A stretch of 36,585 bases of DNA from an uncultured Collinsella sp. (GTDB lineage: Bacteria > Actinomycetota > Coriobacteriia > Coriobacteriales > Coriobacteriaceae), in NCBI GenBank assembly GCA_902475785.1, contig CABSAN010000019.1:1-36585 (forward strand), given 5' to 3'. Below, in pieces: positions 7,431-15,300 of the stretch. Under the pieces are notes generated by a model. The model searched no databases and was not told the DNA's origin. It worked only from the letters and a program-made list of their open reading frames with translations. The translations under genes and the position numbers were made by a program. Numbering within the stretch: the first letter of the stretch is position 1; each line of letters starts with the position of its first letter.

Positions 7431-8417
7431 ATGCCGATTAATGATCCCGAGAAGTCGGAGAATATGCGCAAGTCCATCCGCGTGTATTCCGGTTCCTCCA
7501 ACCGTCCCCTCGCTCAGAAGATCGCTGAGTACCTTGGGGTCGAGCTTTCGGGCCTTACGCTAAAGCAGTTCGCCAACGGTGAGATTTACGCCCGCTACGA
7601 CGAGACCGTCCGCGGCGCCGACGTCTTCCTGATTCAGTCCGTGGCCGGCGGCAACGTCAACGATATGCTCATGGAGCTGCTCATCGCCACCGACGCTGCC
7701 AAGCGCGCATCCGCCCGCTCCATCACCGCCGTTATCACCCACTACGGCTATGCCCGCCAGGACCGCAAGGCCGGCCCGCGCGAGCCCATCACCGCCCGCC
7801 TCGTCGCCAACCTGCTCGAGCGCGCCGGTGTCGACCGCATCATCACCCTCGACCTGCACCAGGGTCAGATCCAGGGCTTCTTTGATATCCCGGTTAACCA
7901 CCTGTCCGCACTGCCGCTGTTTGGCCAGTACTACAACGACATGCACTTCGACACCGACAACCTGGTTGTCGTCTCCCCCGACGTGGGTCGCGCCAAGGCC
8001 GCCAAGAAGCTGTCCGACATGCTCGGCTGCGACCTGGCCATCGCCCACAAGGGCCGTCCGCGCCACAACGCCGCCGAGGTCATGGGCATCATCGGTGACA
8101 TCAAGGGCAAGACCTGCGTCATCAACGACGACATGATCGACACCGCTGGCACCCTGTGCGCCAACGTCAAGGAGCTCAAGGCTATGGGCGCTGGCGACAT
8201 CTACGTCTGCGCCACCCACGGCATCTTCTCCGGTCCGGCCATCGAGCGCCTGAACGACGCCCCGATCGTCGAGTGCGTCGTCACCGACGCCATCCCCGTC
8301 GAGGTCGGCGGCAAGATTAAGACCATCTCGGTCGCCGAGGAGTTCGCCCAGGCCATCTCCGCCGTTTACCACGAGGAGCCCGTCTCCACGCTCGTCGGCG
8401 GCGACTTCGCGCTGTAA
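7431..8417 (+). CDS. prs: Ribose-phosphate pyrophosphokinase (PRPP synthetase)
   Basis: A 328-residue class I PRPP synthetase that transfers the pyrophosphate of ATP to ribose-5-phosphate. PRPP feeds purine, pyrimidine, histidine and NAD synthesis, including the PurF step encoded later in this window. Family motifs are clear: SGSSNRPLAQKIAEYLG near the N-terminus, the flexible ATP-binding loop region YARQDRKAGPREPITARL, the DLHQGQIQGFFDIPV signature at about 141-155, and the PRPP loop DDMIDTAGTL at about 234-243. A strong AAGGAGAAGGG ribosome site precedes the ATG. The protein has about 12 residues more at its N-terminus than many homologues, and an internal Met at residue 12 is an alternative start. 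A very long hairpin follows the stop. Confidence 0.97.
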   Translation: MPINDPEKSENMRKSIRVYSGSSNRPLAQKIAEYLGVELSGLTLKQFANGEIYARYDETVRGADVFLIQSVAGGNVNDMLMELLIATDAAKRASARSITAVITHYGYARQDRKAGPREPITARLVANLLERAGVDRIITLDLHQGQIQGFFDIPVNHLSALPLFGQYYNDMHFDTDNLVVVSPDVGRAKAAKKLSDMLGCDLAIAHKGRPRHNAAEVMGIIGDIKGKTCVINDDMIDTAGTLCANVKELKAMGAGDIYVCATHGIFSGPAIERLNDAPIVECVVTDAIPVEVGGKIKTISVAEEFAQAISAVYHEEPVSTLVGGDFAL

Positions 8418-8440
8418 TCGCTCGACCCTCGCATCCCTCC

Positions 8441-8546
8441 GGAAGCCCCGGACACGCCTGCGGGGTTATCAAAGCGAACGTCCTCGCCGCCTTGCGGCTG
8501 CGGGATGTTCGCTTTGATAACCCCTCCCGGCGTGTCCGGGGCTTCC
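8441..8546. repeat. Long near-perfect hairpin between prs and pth
   Basis: Arms of about 40 bp, 8441-8479 and 8507-8546, are inverted copies of each other, containing GGAAGCCCCGGACACGCC and GGTTATCAAAGCGAAC with only a small internal mismatch. The 27-base loop itself can fold (GCCGC with GCGGC). A transcript would form one of the strongest secondary structures in the window. There is no T-run directly behind it, so it is a poor classical terminator, though it may block transcription or protect the prs mRNA 3' end. Confidence 0.85.
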
Positions 8547-8660
8547 TGCTGTCTCGGGGCAGCTGTTTTCTGAAATGACTTTGCTGCAACCTTTCCTCGC
8601 CTTCGGCGGGCGTGGTAGCCTTTGTCGTTGATTGAACTATTTACGTAACGGAGGACAAAC

Positions 8661-9290
8661 ATGGCAGCTGCACAGCCGCTCAAGATTCGCATGGTTGCCG
8701 GACTTGGCAACCCTGGCGATGAGTATGCCGAGACCCGCCACAACGCTGGCTTCAAAGCGATCGACGAGTTGGCCCGTCAGGCCGGCGTCACGTACTGGAA
8801 AAACCAGGCCGGCGCCGAGGTCGCGCTCATCAACATCAACGACCCCGAGGAAGAGGACGGCAAGCGCCAGATTGTGCTGGTCAAGCCGCAGTCGTACATG
8901 AATACCTCGGGCGGTCCCATCTCCAAGCTCTGCCGCGAGTACAAGATCAAGGCCGAGGAGCTGCTCGTAATCCACGACGAGCTCGACATTCCCGCCGGCG
9001 ACGTGCGCGTTAAGGTGGGCGGCGGCCATGCTGGCCACAACGGCCTGCGTTCCATCATCGACAAGATGGGCAGCCGCGACTTCAGCCGCATCCGCACCGG
9101 CATCGGCAACCCTCCCGGCAAGATGGCCGTCGCTGACTACGTGCTTAAGCAGCTGCGCGCCCGCGAGGCCGAGGATTTCCAGGACACCTGCGCCCGCGCG
9201 GCCGACGCCGCCGGCCTGGCGATCGTGCACGGCGTGGTCTACGCTCGCGACCATGTCAACGGCGCCGCCTCCGCCAACGGCAAGCACTAA
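8661..9290 (+). CDS. pth: Peptidyl-tRNA hydrolase
   Basis: A 209-residue enzyme that frees tRNA from peptidyl-tRNA dropped by stalled ribosomes. The active-site motifs are in place: GLGNPGDEY with N17, TRHNAGF with the catalytic H27, SYMNTSG in the middle, and HDELDIPAGDVRVKVGGGHAGHNG from about residue 105, carrying the catalytic Asp and the RNA-binding Gly-rich segment. Length is normal. GGAGG lies 7 bases upstream of the ATG. The stop codon TAA is also the first three bases of a 43-bp palindrome (9288-9330). A strong terminator follows at 9396-9439. It lies downstream of prs and a long hairpin, and prs-pth neighbourhoods are common in Gram-positive bacteria. Confidence 0.97.
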   Translation: MAAAQPLKIRMVAGLGNPGDEYAETRHNAGFKAIDELARQAGVTYWKNQAGAEVALININDPEEEDGKRQIVLVKPQSYMNTSGGPISKLCREYKIKAEELLVIHDELDIPAGDVRVKVGGGHAGHNGLRSIIDKMGSRDFSRIRTGIGNPPGKMAVADYVLKQLRAREAEDFQDTCARAADAAGLAIVHGVVYARDHVNGAASANGKH

Positions 9291-9330
9291 AACCTACCAT
9301 TTAGGGACAGGTTTATTTTGGCAGGTTTTA
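9288..9330 (+). repeat. GGGACAGG palindrome, arms TAAAACCTACCA, beginning on the pth stop codon
   Basis: Arms TAAAACCTACCA (9288-9299) and TGGCAGGTTTTA (9319-9330) flank the core TTTAGGGACAGGTTTATTT. The first three bases are the pth stop codon. A second copy, 40 of 43 bases identical, lies at the purF stop codon (31286-31328, minus strand) in the same position and orientation relative to its gene. Confidence 0.8.
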
Positions 9331-9395
9331 CCTGCAAAAACGCTCCATTTGCGGCATCGTAATAAACCGCGCGCCGCCATACGCACATAGCACCC

Positions 9396-9439
9396 CAAAG
9401 GGAGCCGGCCTCATCACAACCCGAGGCCGGCCCCCTTTG
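9396..9439 (+). terminator. Strong hairpin terminator after pth
   Basis: CAAAGGGAGCCGGCCTC (9396-9412) pairs with GAGGCCGGCCCCCTTTG (9423-9439), followed by CCGTTTT. One mismatch in 17 pairs. Confidence 0.8.
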
Positions 9440-9452
9440 CCGTTTTACCCGA

Positions 9453-9495
9453 TAAAACTGACCAAAATATACCTGCCCCTGTTTGGTAGGCCGAA
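9453..9495 (-). repeat. Diverged copy of the TAAAACC...GGGACAGG palindrome
   Basis: TAAAACTGACCAAAATATACCTGCCCCTGTTTGGTAGGCC resembles the palindromes at 9288-9330 and 31286-31328 but in inverted orientation to the first and with several changes. It lies upstream of the nfnA promoter region. Confidence 0.55.
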
Positions 9496-9553
9496 GTGGA
9501 TAAACCCTGCTCCCAACCGCCGAAGACACACGTAAGTGACATGTCCATGAGGG

Positions 9554-9646
9554 TATAATTTGCACCGTATGTCTGCACAACGCCTGTGCGCGTACGGTTT
9601 TATTCGGGCTACCGTCCATTTCCGTGGAGGCACGGTTCGGCAGCCC
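9554..9646 (+). promoter_or_regulatory. Promoter -10 and structured leader of nfnAB
   Basis: A consensus TATAAT (9554-9559) is the likely -10 box; no convincing -35 is seen. The leader of about 100 bases can form two hairpins. The first, 9564-9598 (ACCGTATG with CGTACGGT, inner TGCACA with TGTGCG), is followed by TTTTATT. The second, 9606-9646, is GGGCT-ACCGT with ACGGT-AGCCC. The first resembles an attenuator. No known riboswitch class is recognised. Confidence 0.45.
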
Positions 9647-9664
9647 TAACAAGAGAGGGGTTCT

Positions 9665-10504
9665 ATGTATAAGATCCTGGAGAAGACGCAGTTCTCGGAG
9701 AAGGTGTTCAAGTTCCGCATCGAGGCGCCTGCAATCGCCAAGCATGCGCACGCTGGACAGTTCCTCATGGTTCGCGCCAACGAGACGGGCGAGCGTGTCC
9801 CGTTTACCCTGGCCGGCTGGAACGGTGACGAGGGCTGGGTCGAGTTCATCTTCATGGTGATCGGCAAGACCACCGAGATGCTGTCCACCTACGAGGCTGG
9901 CGAGTCGCTGCGCGACGTCGTGGGCCCGCTGGGCGTTCCCACCGAGATGGCCGAGGGCCCCTGCGCTGTCATTGGCGGCGGCGTCGGCTTGGCAATCGCC
10001 TTCCCGGTCGCCAAGCACCTGGTCGAGACCGGCCACGAGGTGCACGCCATCATGGGCGCCCGCACCAAGGACCTCCTGCTCATGGAGGACCAGTTCCGCG
10101 AGCTCCTCGACGAAGATCACATCCACATCACCACTGACGACGGCTCCTACGGCGAGCAGGGCGTTGTCACCGCTCCGCTGGAGCGCCTGCTGCAGGACAA
10201 GGCCGTGAGCCAGGTCTTCTGCGTCGGCCCCGTTCCGATGATGAAGTTCTCGACCCTCACCGCCCAGAAGTACGACACCCCCATCACCGCGTCGCTCAAC
10301 CCCATCATGGTTGACGGCACCGGCATGTGCGGCTGCTGCCGCGTCGAGGTGGGCGGCGTGACCAAGTTCGCTTGCGTCGACGGCCCCGACTTCGATGCCA
10401 CCCTGGTCGACTGGGATGACCTTCGTGCCCGCCAGGCCGCTTACCGTTCCGAAGAGGGCGAGTCCCTCAAGGCCTATGAGGAAAAGAGCTGCGCATGCCA
10501 CTAG
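9665..10504 (+). CDS. nfnA: FAD/NAD-binding, [2Fe-2S] oxidoreductase subunit (NfnA-like / PyrK family)
   Basis: A 279-residue ferredoxin-NADP reductase-type flavoprotein. It has an N-terminal FAD-binding barrel (FLMVRANETGERVPFTL, about 35-52), a Rossmann NAD site beginning with the Gly-rich IGGGVGLAIAFPVAKHL (about 101-117), and a C-terminal iron-sulfur motif DGTGMCGCCRVEVGG...FACVDGP with Cys 222, 225 and 237. This architecture is shared by NfnA, the small subunit of sulfide dehydrogenase, and PyrK. The following overlapping gene encodes the glutamate-synthase-like partner, which favours NfnAB, an electron-bifurcating NADH-dependent ferredoxin:NADP+ oxidoreductase supplying NADPH in anaerobes. 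GAGAGGGG precedes the ATG. A PyrK role is unlikely because no pyrD is adjacent. Confidence 0.85.
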   Translation: MYKILEKTQFSEKVFKFRIEAPAIAKHAHAGQFLMVRANETGERVPFTLAGWNGDEGWVEFIFMVIGKTTEMLSTYEAGESLRDVVGPLGVPTEMAEGPCAVIGGGVGLAIAFPVAKHLVETGHEVHAIMGARTKDLLLMEDQFRELLDEDHIHITTDDGSYGEQGVVTAPLERLLQDKAVSQVFCVGPVPMMKFSTLTAQKYDTPITASLNPIMVDGTGMCGCCRVEVGGVTKFACVDGPDFDATLVDWDDLRARQAAYRSEEGESLKAYEEKSCACH

Positions 10505-11904
10505 TTAACGGTCGTTTCGTTGCCGATATGAAGTCGCCCCGCACCCCCGATAACGAGGAGCCGGCTGCCGAGCGCGCCTGCGACTTCCGCCCCGTCGACA
10601 AGGGCTTCACCGAGGAGATGGCGCTGGCCGAGGCCGAGCGCTGCCTCAACTGCAAGAAGCCGTTCTGTGTTGAGGGCTGCCCCGTCAACATCAACATCCC
10701 CCGCTTTATCGAACAGATCCGCGAGAAGGACTTCGGCGGCGCTCTCGATACCATCCGCGAGGACTCCATGCTTCCCGCCATCTGCGGCCGCGTCTGCCCG
10801 CAGGAGAACCAGTGCGAGGGCAAGTGCATCCGTGGCAAGAAGTCCGAGCCCGTGGCCATCGGCCAGCTCGAGCGCTTCCTGGGTGACCGCCCCGAGCTCG
10901 CCTCCACGCCCAAGATGGCCCCCAAGAACGGCAAGAAGGTCGCCGTCGTCGGTTCCGGCCCGTCCGGCATCACCTGCGCCGGCGAGCTCGCCCGCAACGG
11001 CTTTGACGTCACCGTCTTTGAGGCCTTCTTTACCGGCGGCGGCGTGCTGGTCTACGGCATCCCCGAGTTCCGTCTGCCCAAGGCAGTCGTCAAGCGCGAG
11101 ATTGACGGCCTGGAGGACATGGGCGTCAAGTTTGAGTACAACTCCGTCGTGGGCAACATGGCCACGGCCGAGGAGCTGTTCGAGCAGGGCTTCGACGCCA
11201 TCTACGTGGCGACCGGCGCTGGCCTGCCCAAGTTCCTCAACGTCCCCGGCGAGAACCTGCCCAACGTCTTCTTCGCCAACGAGTACCTCACCCGCGTGAA
11301 CCTGATGAAGGCCAACAAGTTCCCCGAGTACGACACCCCCACCAAGCACGGCAAGAACGTCGTCGTCTTTGGTGGCGGCAACGTGGCTATGGACGCCGTC
11401 CGTACCGCCAAGCGCCTGGGCGCCGAGCACGCCATCATCGCCTACCGTCGTACCGAGGACGAGATGCCCTGCCGTCGCGCCGAGCTGCACCATGCCAAGG
11501 CCGAGGGCGTCGAGGTTCTGCCGCTCGTCTCCCCGCTCGAGTTTGTCGCTGGCGAGGACGGCTCCGTGTGCGCCGTCAAGGTCCAGAAGATGGAGCTCGG
11601 CGAGCCCGACGAGTCCGGCCGTCGTCGCCCGGTGCCCATCGAGGGCGCCATCGAGGAGATCCCCTGCGACGTCGCGATCTCGGCCATCGGTACCAACGCC
11701 AACCCCTTCGCAAAGAAGATCGGCGGCAAGATGGAGCTCAACAAGTGGGGCTACATCGTTGCCGACGAGGAGACCGGCCAGACCACCGATCCCCGCATCT
11801 GGGCCGGCGGCGACATCGTCACCGGTGCCGCTACGGTCATTCTGGCGATGGGCGCCGGCAAGAAGGCCGCCGCTTCCATCACCAAGAGCCTGCTGGGCGA
11901 GTAA
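10495..11904 (+). CDS. nfnB: NADPH-dependent glutamate synthase small subunit-like / NfnB
   Basis: A 469-residue flavoprotein. The N-terminus carries two cysteine groups for 4Fe-4S clusters (CLNCKKPFCVEGCP from residue 50, CGRVCPQENQCEGKC from residue 97). An FAD-binding fold follows with VGSGPSGITCAGELA (about 150), then an inserted NAD(P) site VFGGGNVAMDAVRTAKRLG (about 290) and the terminal FAD motif WAGGDIVTGAATVILAMGAG. This is the layout of the GltD/GltA-like proteins and of NfnB. It overlaps nfnA by 10 bases, so the two are translationally coupled and should form one complex. No glutamate synthase large subunit is present in the window, which supports NfnB over a true GltD. A terminator follows 28 bp after the stop. 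Confidence 0.88.
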   Translation: MPLVNGRFVADMKSPRTPDNEEPAAERACDFRPVDKGFTEEMALAEAERCLNCKKPFCVEGCPVNINIPRFIEQIREKDFGGALDTIREDSMLPAICGRVCPQENQCEGKCIRGKKSEPVAIGQLERFLGDRPELASTPKMAPKNGKKVAVVGSGPSGITCAGELARNGFDVTVFEAFFTGGGVLVYGIPEFRLPKAVVKREIDGLEDMGVKFEYNSVVGNMATAEELFEQGFDAIYVATGAGLPKFLNVPGENLPNVFFANEYLTRVNLMKANKFPEYDTPTKHGKNVVVFGGGNVAMDAVRTAKRLGAEHAIIAYRRTEDEMPCRRAELHHAKAEGVEVLPLVSPLEFVAGEDGSVCAVKVQKMELGEPDESGRRRPVPIEGAIEEIPCDVAISAIGTNANPFAKKIGGKMELNKWGYIVADEETGQTTDPRIWAGGDIVTGAATVILAMGAGKKAAASITKSLLGE

Positions 11905-11932
11905 TCACCCGCAGCGCTAGCCACCAAACGGC

Positions 11933-11970
11933 AAAGTCCCCGTCGAGCACGCGCCCGGCGGGGACTTTTT
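11933..11970 (+). terminator. Intrinsic terminator after nfnB
   Basis: AAAGTCCCCG (11933-11942) pairs with CGGGGACTTT, followed by a five-T run. It is the first of several structured sites in the 400-bp gap 11905-12311, which contains no gene. Confidence 0.85.
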
Positions 11971-11986
11971 CTATACCGGCCGCCCC

Positions 11987-12023
11987 AACCACCACAATGG
12001 GGACAGGCGCCTTTGTGGTGGTT
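11987..12023. repeat. CCACCACAA palindrome with GGGGACAGG core, copy 1
   Basis: The arms AACCACCACAA and TTGTGGTGGTT surround TGGGGACAGGCGCC. Three more copies with the same arms lie at 19018-19057, 21096-21130 and 22705-22745, so every gap of the surface-protein region carries one. Confidence 0.8.
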
Positions 12024-12056
12024 TGGGGACTTGCCCGGCGAACCAATTCCGACGTT

Positions 12057-12276
12057 TGTCTCAATCTGTAACAGTTAGGCCCTGTTGAGCATCGTAGTTG
12101 TTACAGATCGAGACATTGCGCCGGCCGTCTCCGTTTCGTCTCAATCTGTAACAGTTAGAGGCCAAATTCCTCGCTACGTGTTACAGATCGAGACATTAGT
12201 TTGGCGGCCGAACAGTTCATCTCAATCTGTAACACCTGGAGCCGTTTTGGGCAGTTTGGTGTTACAGATTGAGATT
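12057..12276. repeat. Three tandem hairpins with constant 16-nt arms and different 27-nt loops
   Basis: Three 59-bp units start at 12057, 12137 and 12218. The left arms are near-identical (TCTCAATCTGTAAC core) and the right arms are GTTACAGATCGAGACA (third unit GTTACAGATTGAGATT). All three loops are exactly 27 bases (12073-12099, 12153-12179, 12234-12260) and differ in sequence, while linkers are 21 and 22 bases. Loop 2 can extend the fold with GAGG/CCTC and loop 3 with ACC/GGT and GCC/GGC. No T-runs follow, so tandem terminators are not the obvious reading. The array lies between the convergent ends of nfnB and the giant wall-protein gene. No cas genes are present and I recognise no known family. 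Confidence 0.8.
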
Positions 12277-12311
12277 TTGCTAAAGCCGAGGATGGGCGCT
12301 GCCACCAAAAC

Positions 12312-15300
12312 CTAACGCTTGCGACGCTTGGTCGCGGCGATGCCTGCCGCGGCAACGGTTGCTCCAGCGATGCCTAGGGCGGCGACTGTCATCGCGGCGG
12401 AGTCACCCGTGCCGGCAAGCTCCGTACCACCGGACTTCTTGCCGTTCTCGCCCTTACCCTTGGACTTGCCCGTCGTCACCGTGGTTGTCGTCGAAGTTGA
12501 ACTGCCCGCAGGGACCCCGGCGCCACCAGAGCCATCCGCACCGCCGCCCTGCTCGCCGCCGCCAGGCGTCGGCTCCGGCTCGGGCGTCGGCTCAGGCGCC
12601 GCCTCATCGGTCACCGTAATCGTCATGTTCAGACGCTCGGAATACTCACTGTACGACATGCCAGGGCGCTGTGCCGCAATGCGCACATACATGTTGCTAT
12701 CGAGCGCAATGGGCTCGGTGTACTTTACGCGGCCTTCGTCACGGCAGGGGCAGGTGTCGTTGGTGGTGTACCAAATCGTCGCGCCATCCTCGGCCGAAAG
12801 CTCCAGCTTCGTGCCCTTGGGCACCGTAATGTAGTTCTCCTTGGGCGACCATGCACCAAGCGTCGTCGCACCAATCGTCGCCACCGGTCGCGCCGGTCGC
12901 ACTGCCTCGGCAGACACGCGAACGTCGACCTGCTTGGACAGCGCCGTGCCGCCCACCGCCGCCGTCAACGTCGTCAAACCGGGCAGAGCACCATGCAGCA
13001 CAAACGTCGCCGCGCCGTCCTCGCCCGTCACGGCCTGGGTAGCATCGACAGAGCAGATAGCCGAGGACTCCAGCCCAACACTAACCTTTGCGCCCGCAAA
13101 CGGCTTGCCCGCCTTATCGGTCACGTGCGCCACCAGCTCAAAGTCACTGCCCTCAAGCATGGTCACAGCTTGCTCCACGTTGAGCTTGAGCTTGTCGGCA
13201 CGCACGCCCACGGAAAGCTCGCCACTTGCCCAGCGTGCCATGGCCGTGCCGGCGTAGTTGCGAGCACCGTTGAGCTCAAACACCACCGCCGAGCCCGCCT
13301 CACGCGCATCGGCATAGCGAATACGCAGCACGCGAGACAGCGGCTTGCCATTGGGATCGTCCTGTTTGTCGAGCCACTTATACGTCACGTCGCCCAGCCC
13401 CTGCGCATCCAGCGCGGCCACGGCATCGTCGCTCGCATCCATATATTGCGTAAACTCAATCTCGATGCAATCGGTATAGGCGTGAACCGACGCTACCTCG
13501 GGCGCCGCCGTCGACACCAAGCCAATGTTCACCTCAGTCTGAATCGGCGGCACGCGCAACCAGGCCGAACGCGCCTCCTCATACCCGTCCTTGGTCACGC
13601 GCACCTGATACCAGCCGGTCGGCGTATTCCAGTTGTATGCACCGTCCGCACCCGTTGCAAGCGGATTGTCCTGCTCATACTCCTCGGCATCCCAACGCAC
13701 TGCATTGGTACCGGCCGCATCGTCGGCGCTCCACAGCTCAACCGTCGCGCCTTCAACCGTATTGGACAGCAGGCCCTCGTACACCACGCCCGCAGGGTCG
13801 GGTGCAGCCTTGGCAGCCACATTGCGATAACGCGCCTCGAAGATCGACTGCATCTTCTCGTCCGAGATCAAGCCGTCCTTGTTAGCCTTGTAGACCTCGG
13901 CATCGGTCAGCTCACCCCAGTTGACCGTAATACGATTCTGGCACGCGCGCTCCACCTGCTCGCAGGCAACATCGTAGGCGCATTCGGCATTGGTCAGCTT
14001 AATCGCGCGCTCCGAACCTACGCTGGTCGAAGCCGCGTCATAGGCAGCGCCCACCACGGTACCCGCCGAACCGGCCGTCAGCACGCCGGCGATTGTCATA
14101 ATGGAGCCCACCGCCACATCGGTGCCATCGTGGCAGAGCTGGCGATACAGCAGATCCTCAAACGCACGCGCCTTCTCCATGGCGTCACGCAGCGCGTAAA
14201 TGCACTTCCAGTCGTCCTCGGTCTTCTCGGGCTTGGCAAGCAAGCGCGTATGCTGAAGCTCATAGCCCTCGCGCTCGCCCTTCACCTTCTGCATGCGGAC
14301 GTTCACGTTCTCCCAGTTCTTGCTGGCATCGTTCACGCCGTAAATGCCGGTAAAGATGCCGATGCCCTTGGTCGCCGCGGGAAACGCCTGGCCGGCCGCC
14401 TTCCACGCATCGGTCTTAAAGACCTGTCCGAACATCTCGCACTCGATCTTATAGCTCTTGAGCGAACGGATCGTGCGGATGAGCTTCATATGGGCGCTCA
14501 CGTCGCCGTTGCGCTTCCAGGCCATGAGCCATCCGCGCACCTTGGAGTTGTTGAGGCTATGGACCACATTCCAGTTGTCGTACAGGTTGTCCAGAATGTC
14601 GCACTGCATGGCGATCGAGTTAAACAGAAGCGCCTGGTTCTTGTTGTTATTGGAGTTCTCGATAAACTCCGACTCGATATAGGCCGTCTGCTCGCCATCG
14701 GGCGCGGCGACCTTAAAGCCCTTGACGGTATCGTCGTCAGCCGCCTTGTAGCTCAGTGAGCTGCCGAGCGCCTGGCCCAAATCGTTAAACCCGCTCGTCG
14801 ACTGGCCGTTGTACTCGCTGGCCTTAATGCCCGCACACTTGTTAAGTGCCGCAGCGGTTGCGTCATTCCAGCTTCCATATTGGTTGAGCTGGCCGATACC
14901 CATCGACTGGCCCACCAGATCCTCGGCCTGCTGGGCAATAAACTCCGCTCGCGATGCATGGTCGACAAGTTCCTTGATGGCCACCGCATCCGCAGCGTTC
15001 GCGCCCTGGGCCGCCGCGAGTTCCTGATACCAATCCTCGCTGGTGCCATAAGCATCTTCAAAGATCATCTTGTCCACATTGACGCCATAGCTGTCGCCCT
15101 GCTGGGTCAGCAGCGCCGCCGACCCGCCGACCGCGGCCTTGAGCTCAGCCGCAAACTGCGCGGCCTCGTCGTTGCCAGCATCATCGCCCTCGCCGTCGCT
15201 GGCGGCAGGGGCGCGACGAGCCTTACGGGCAGCTCCACCTTGGGCTTCGTCCTCTTTACCGTCCTTATCCTCCTCGGCAAATGCATCGGCGACCATCTGG

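Noticed and set aside
9554..9646. tRNA-like or known riboswitch in the nfnA leader
   Set aside because: The two hairpins do not form a cloverleaf or match a class I know; reported only as a structured leader.
12057..12276. CRISPR array
   Set aside because: The repeated sequence is split into two complementary arms around each variable segment, there are only three units, linkers also vary, and no cas genes are in the window.
12993..14759. 588-residue open frame on the plus strand
   Set aside because: It is antisense to the giant wall-protein gene; its translation has no recognisable domain and a skewed His/Arg/Leu composition typical of shadow frames in high-GC DNA.
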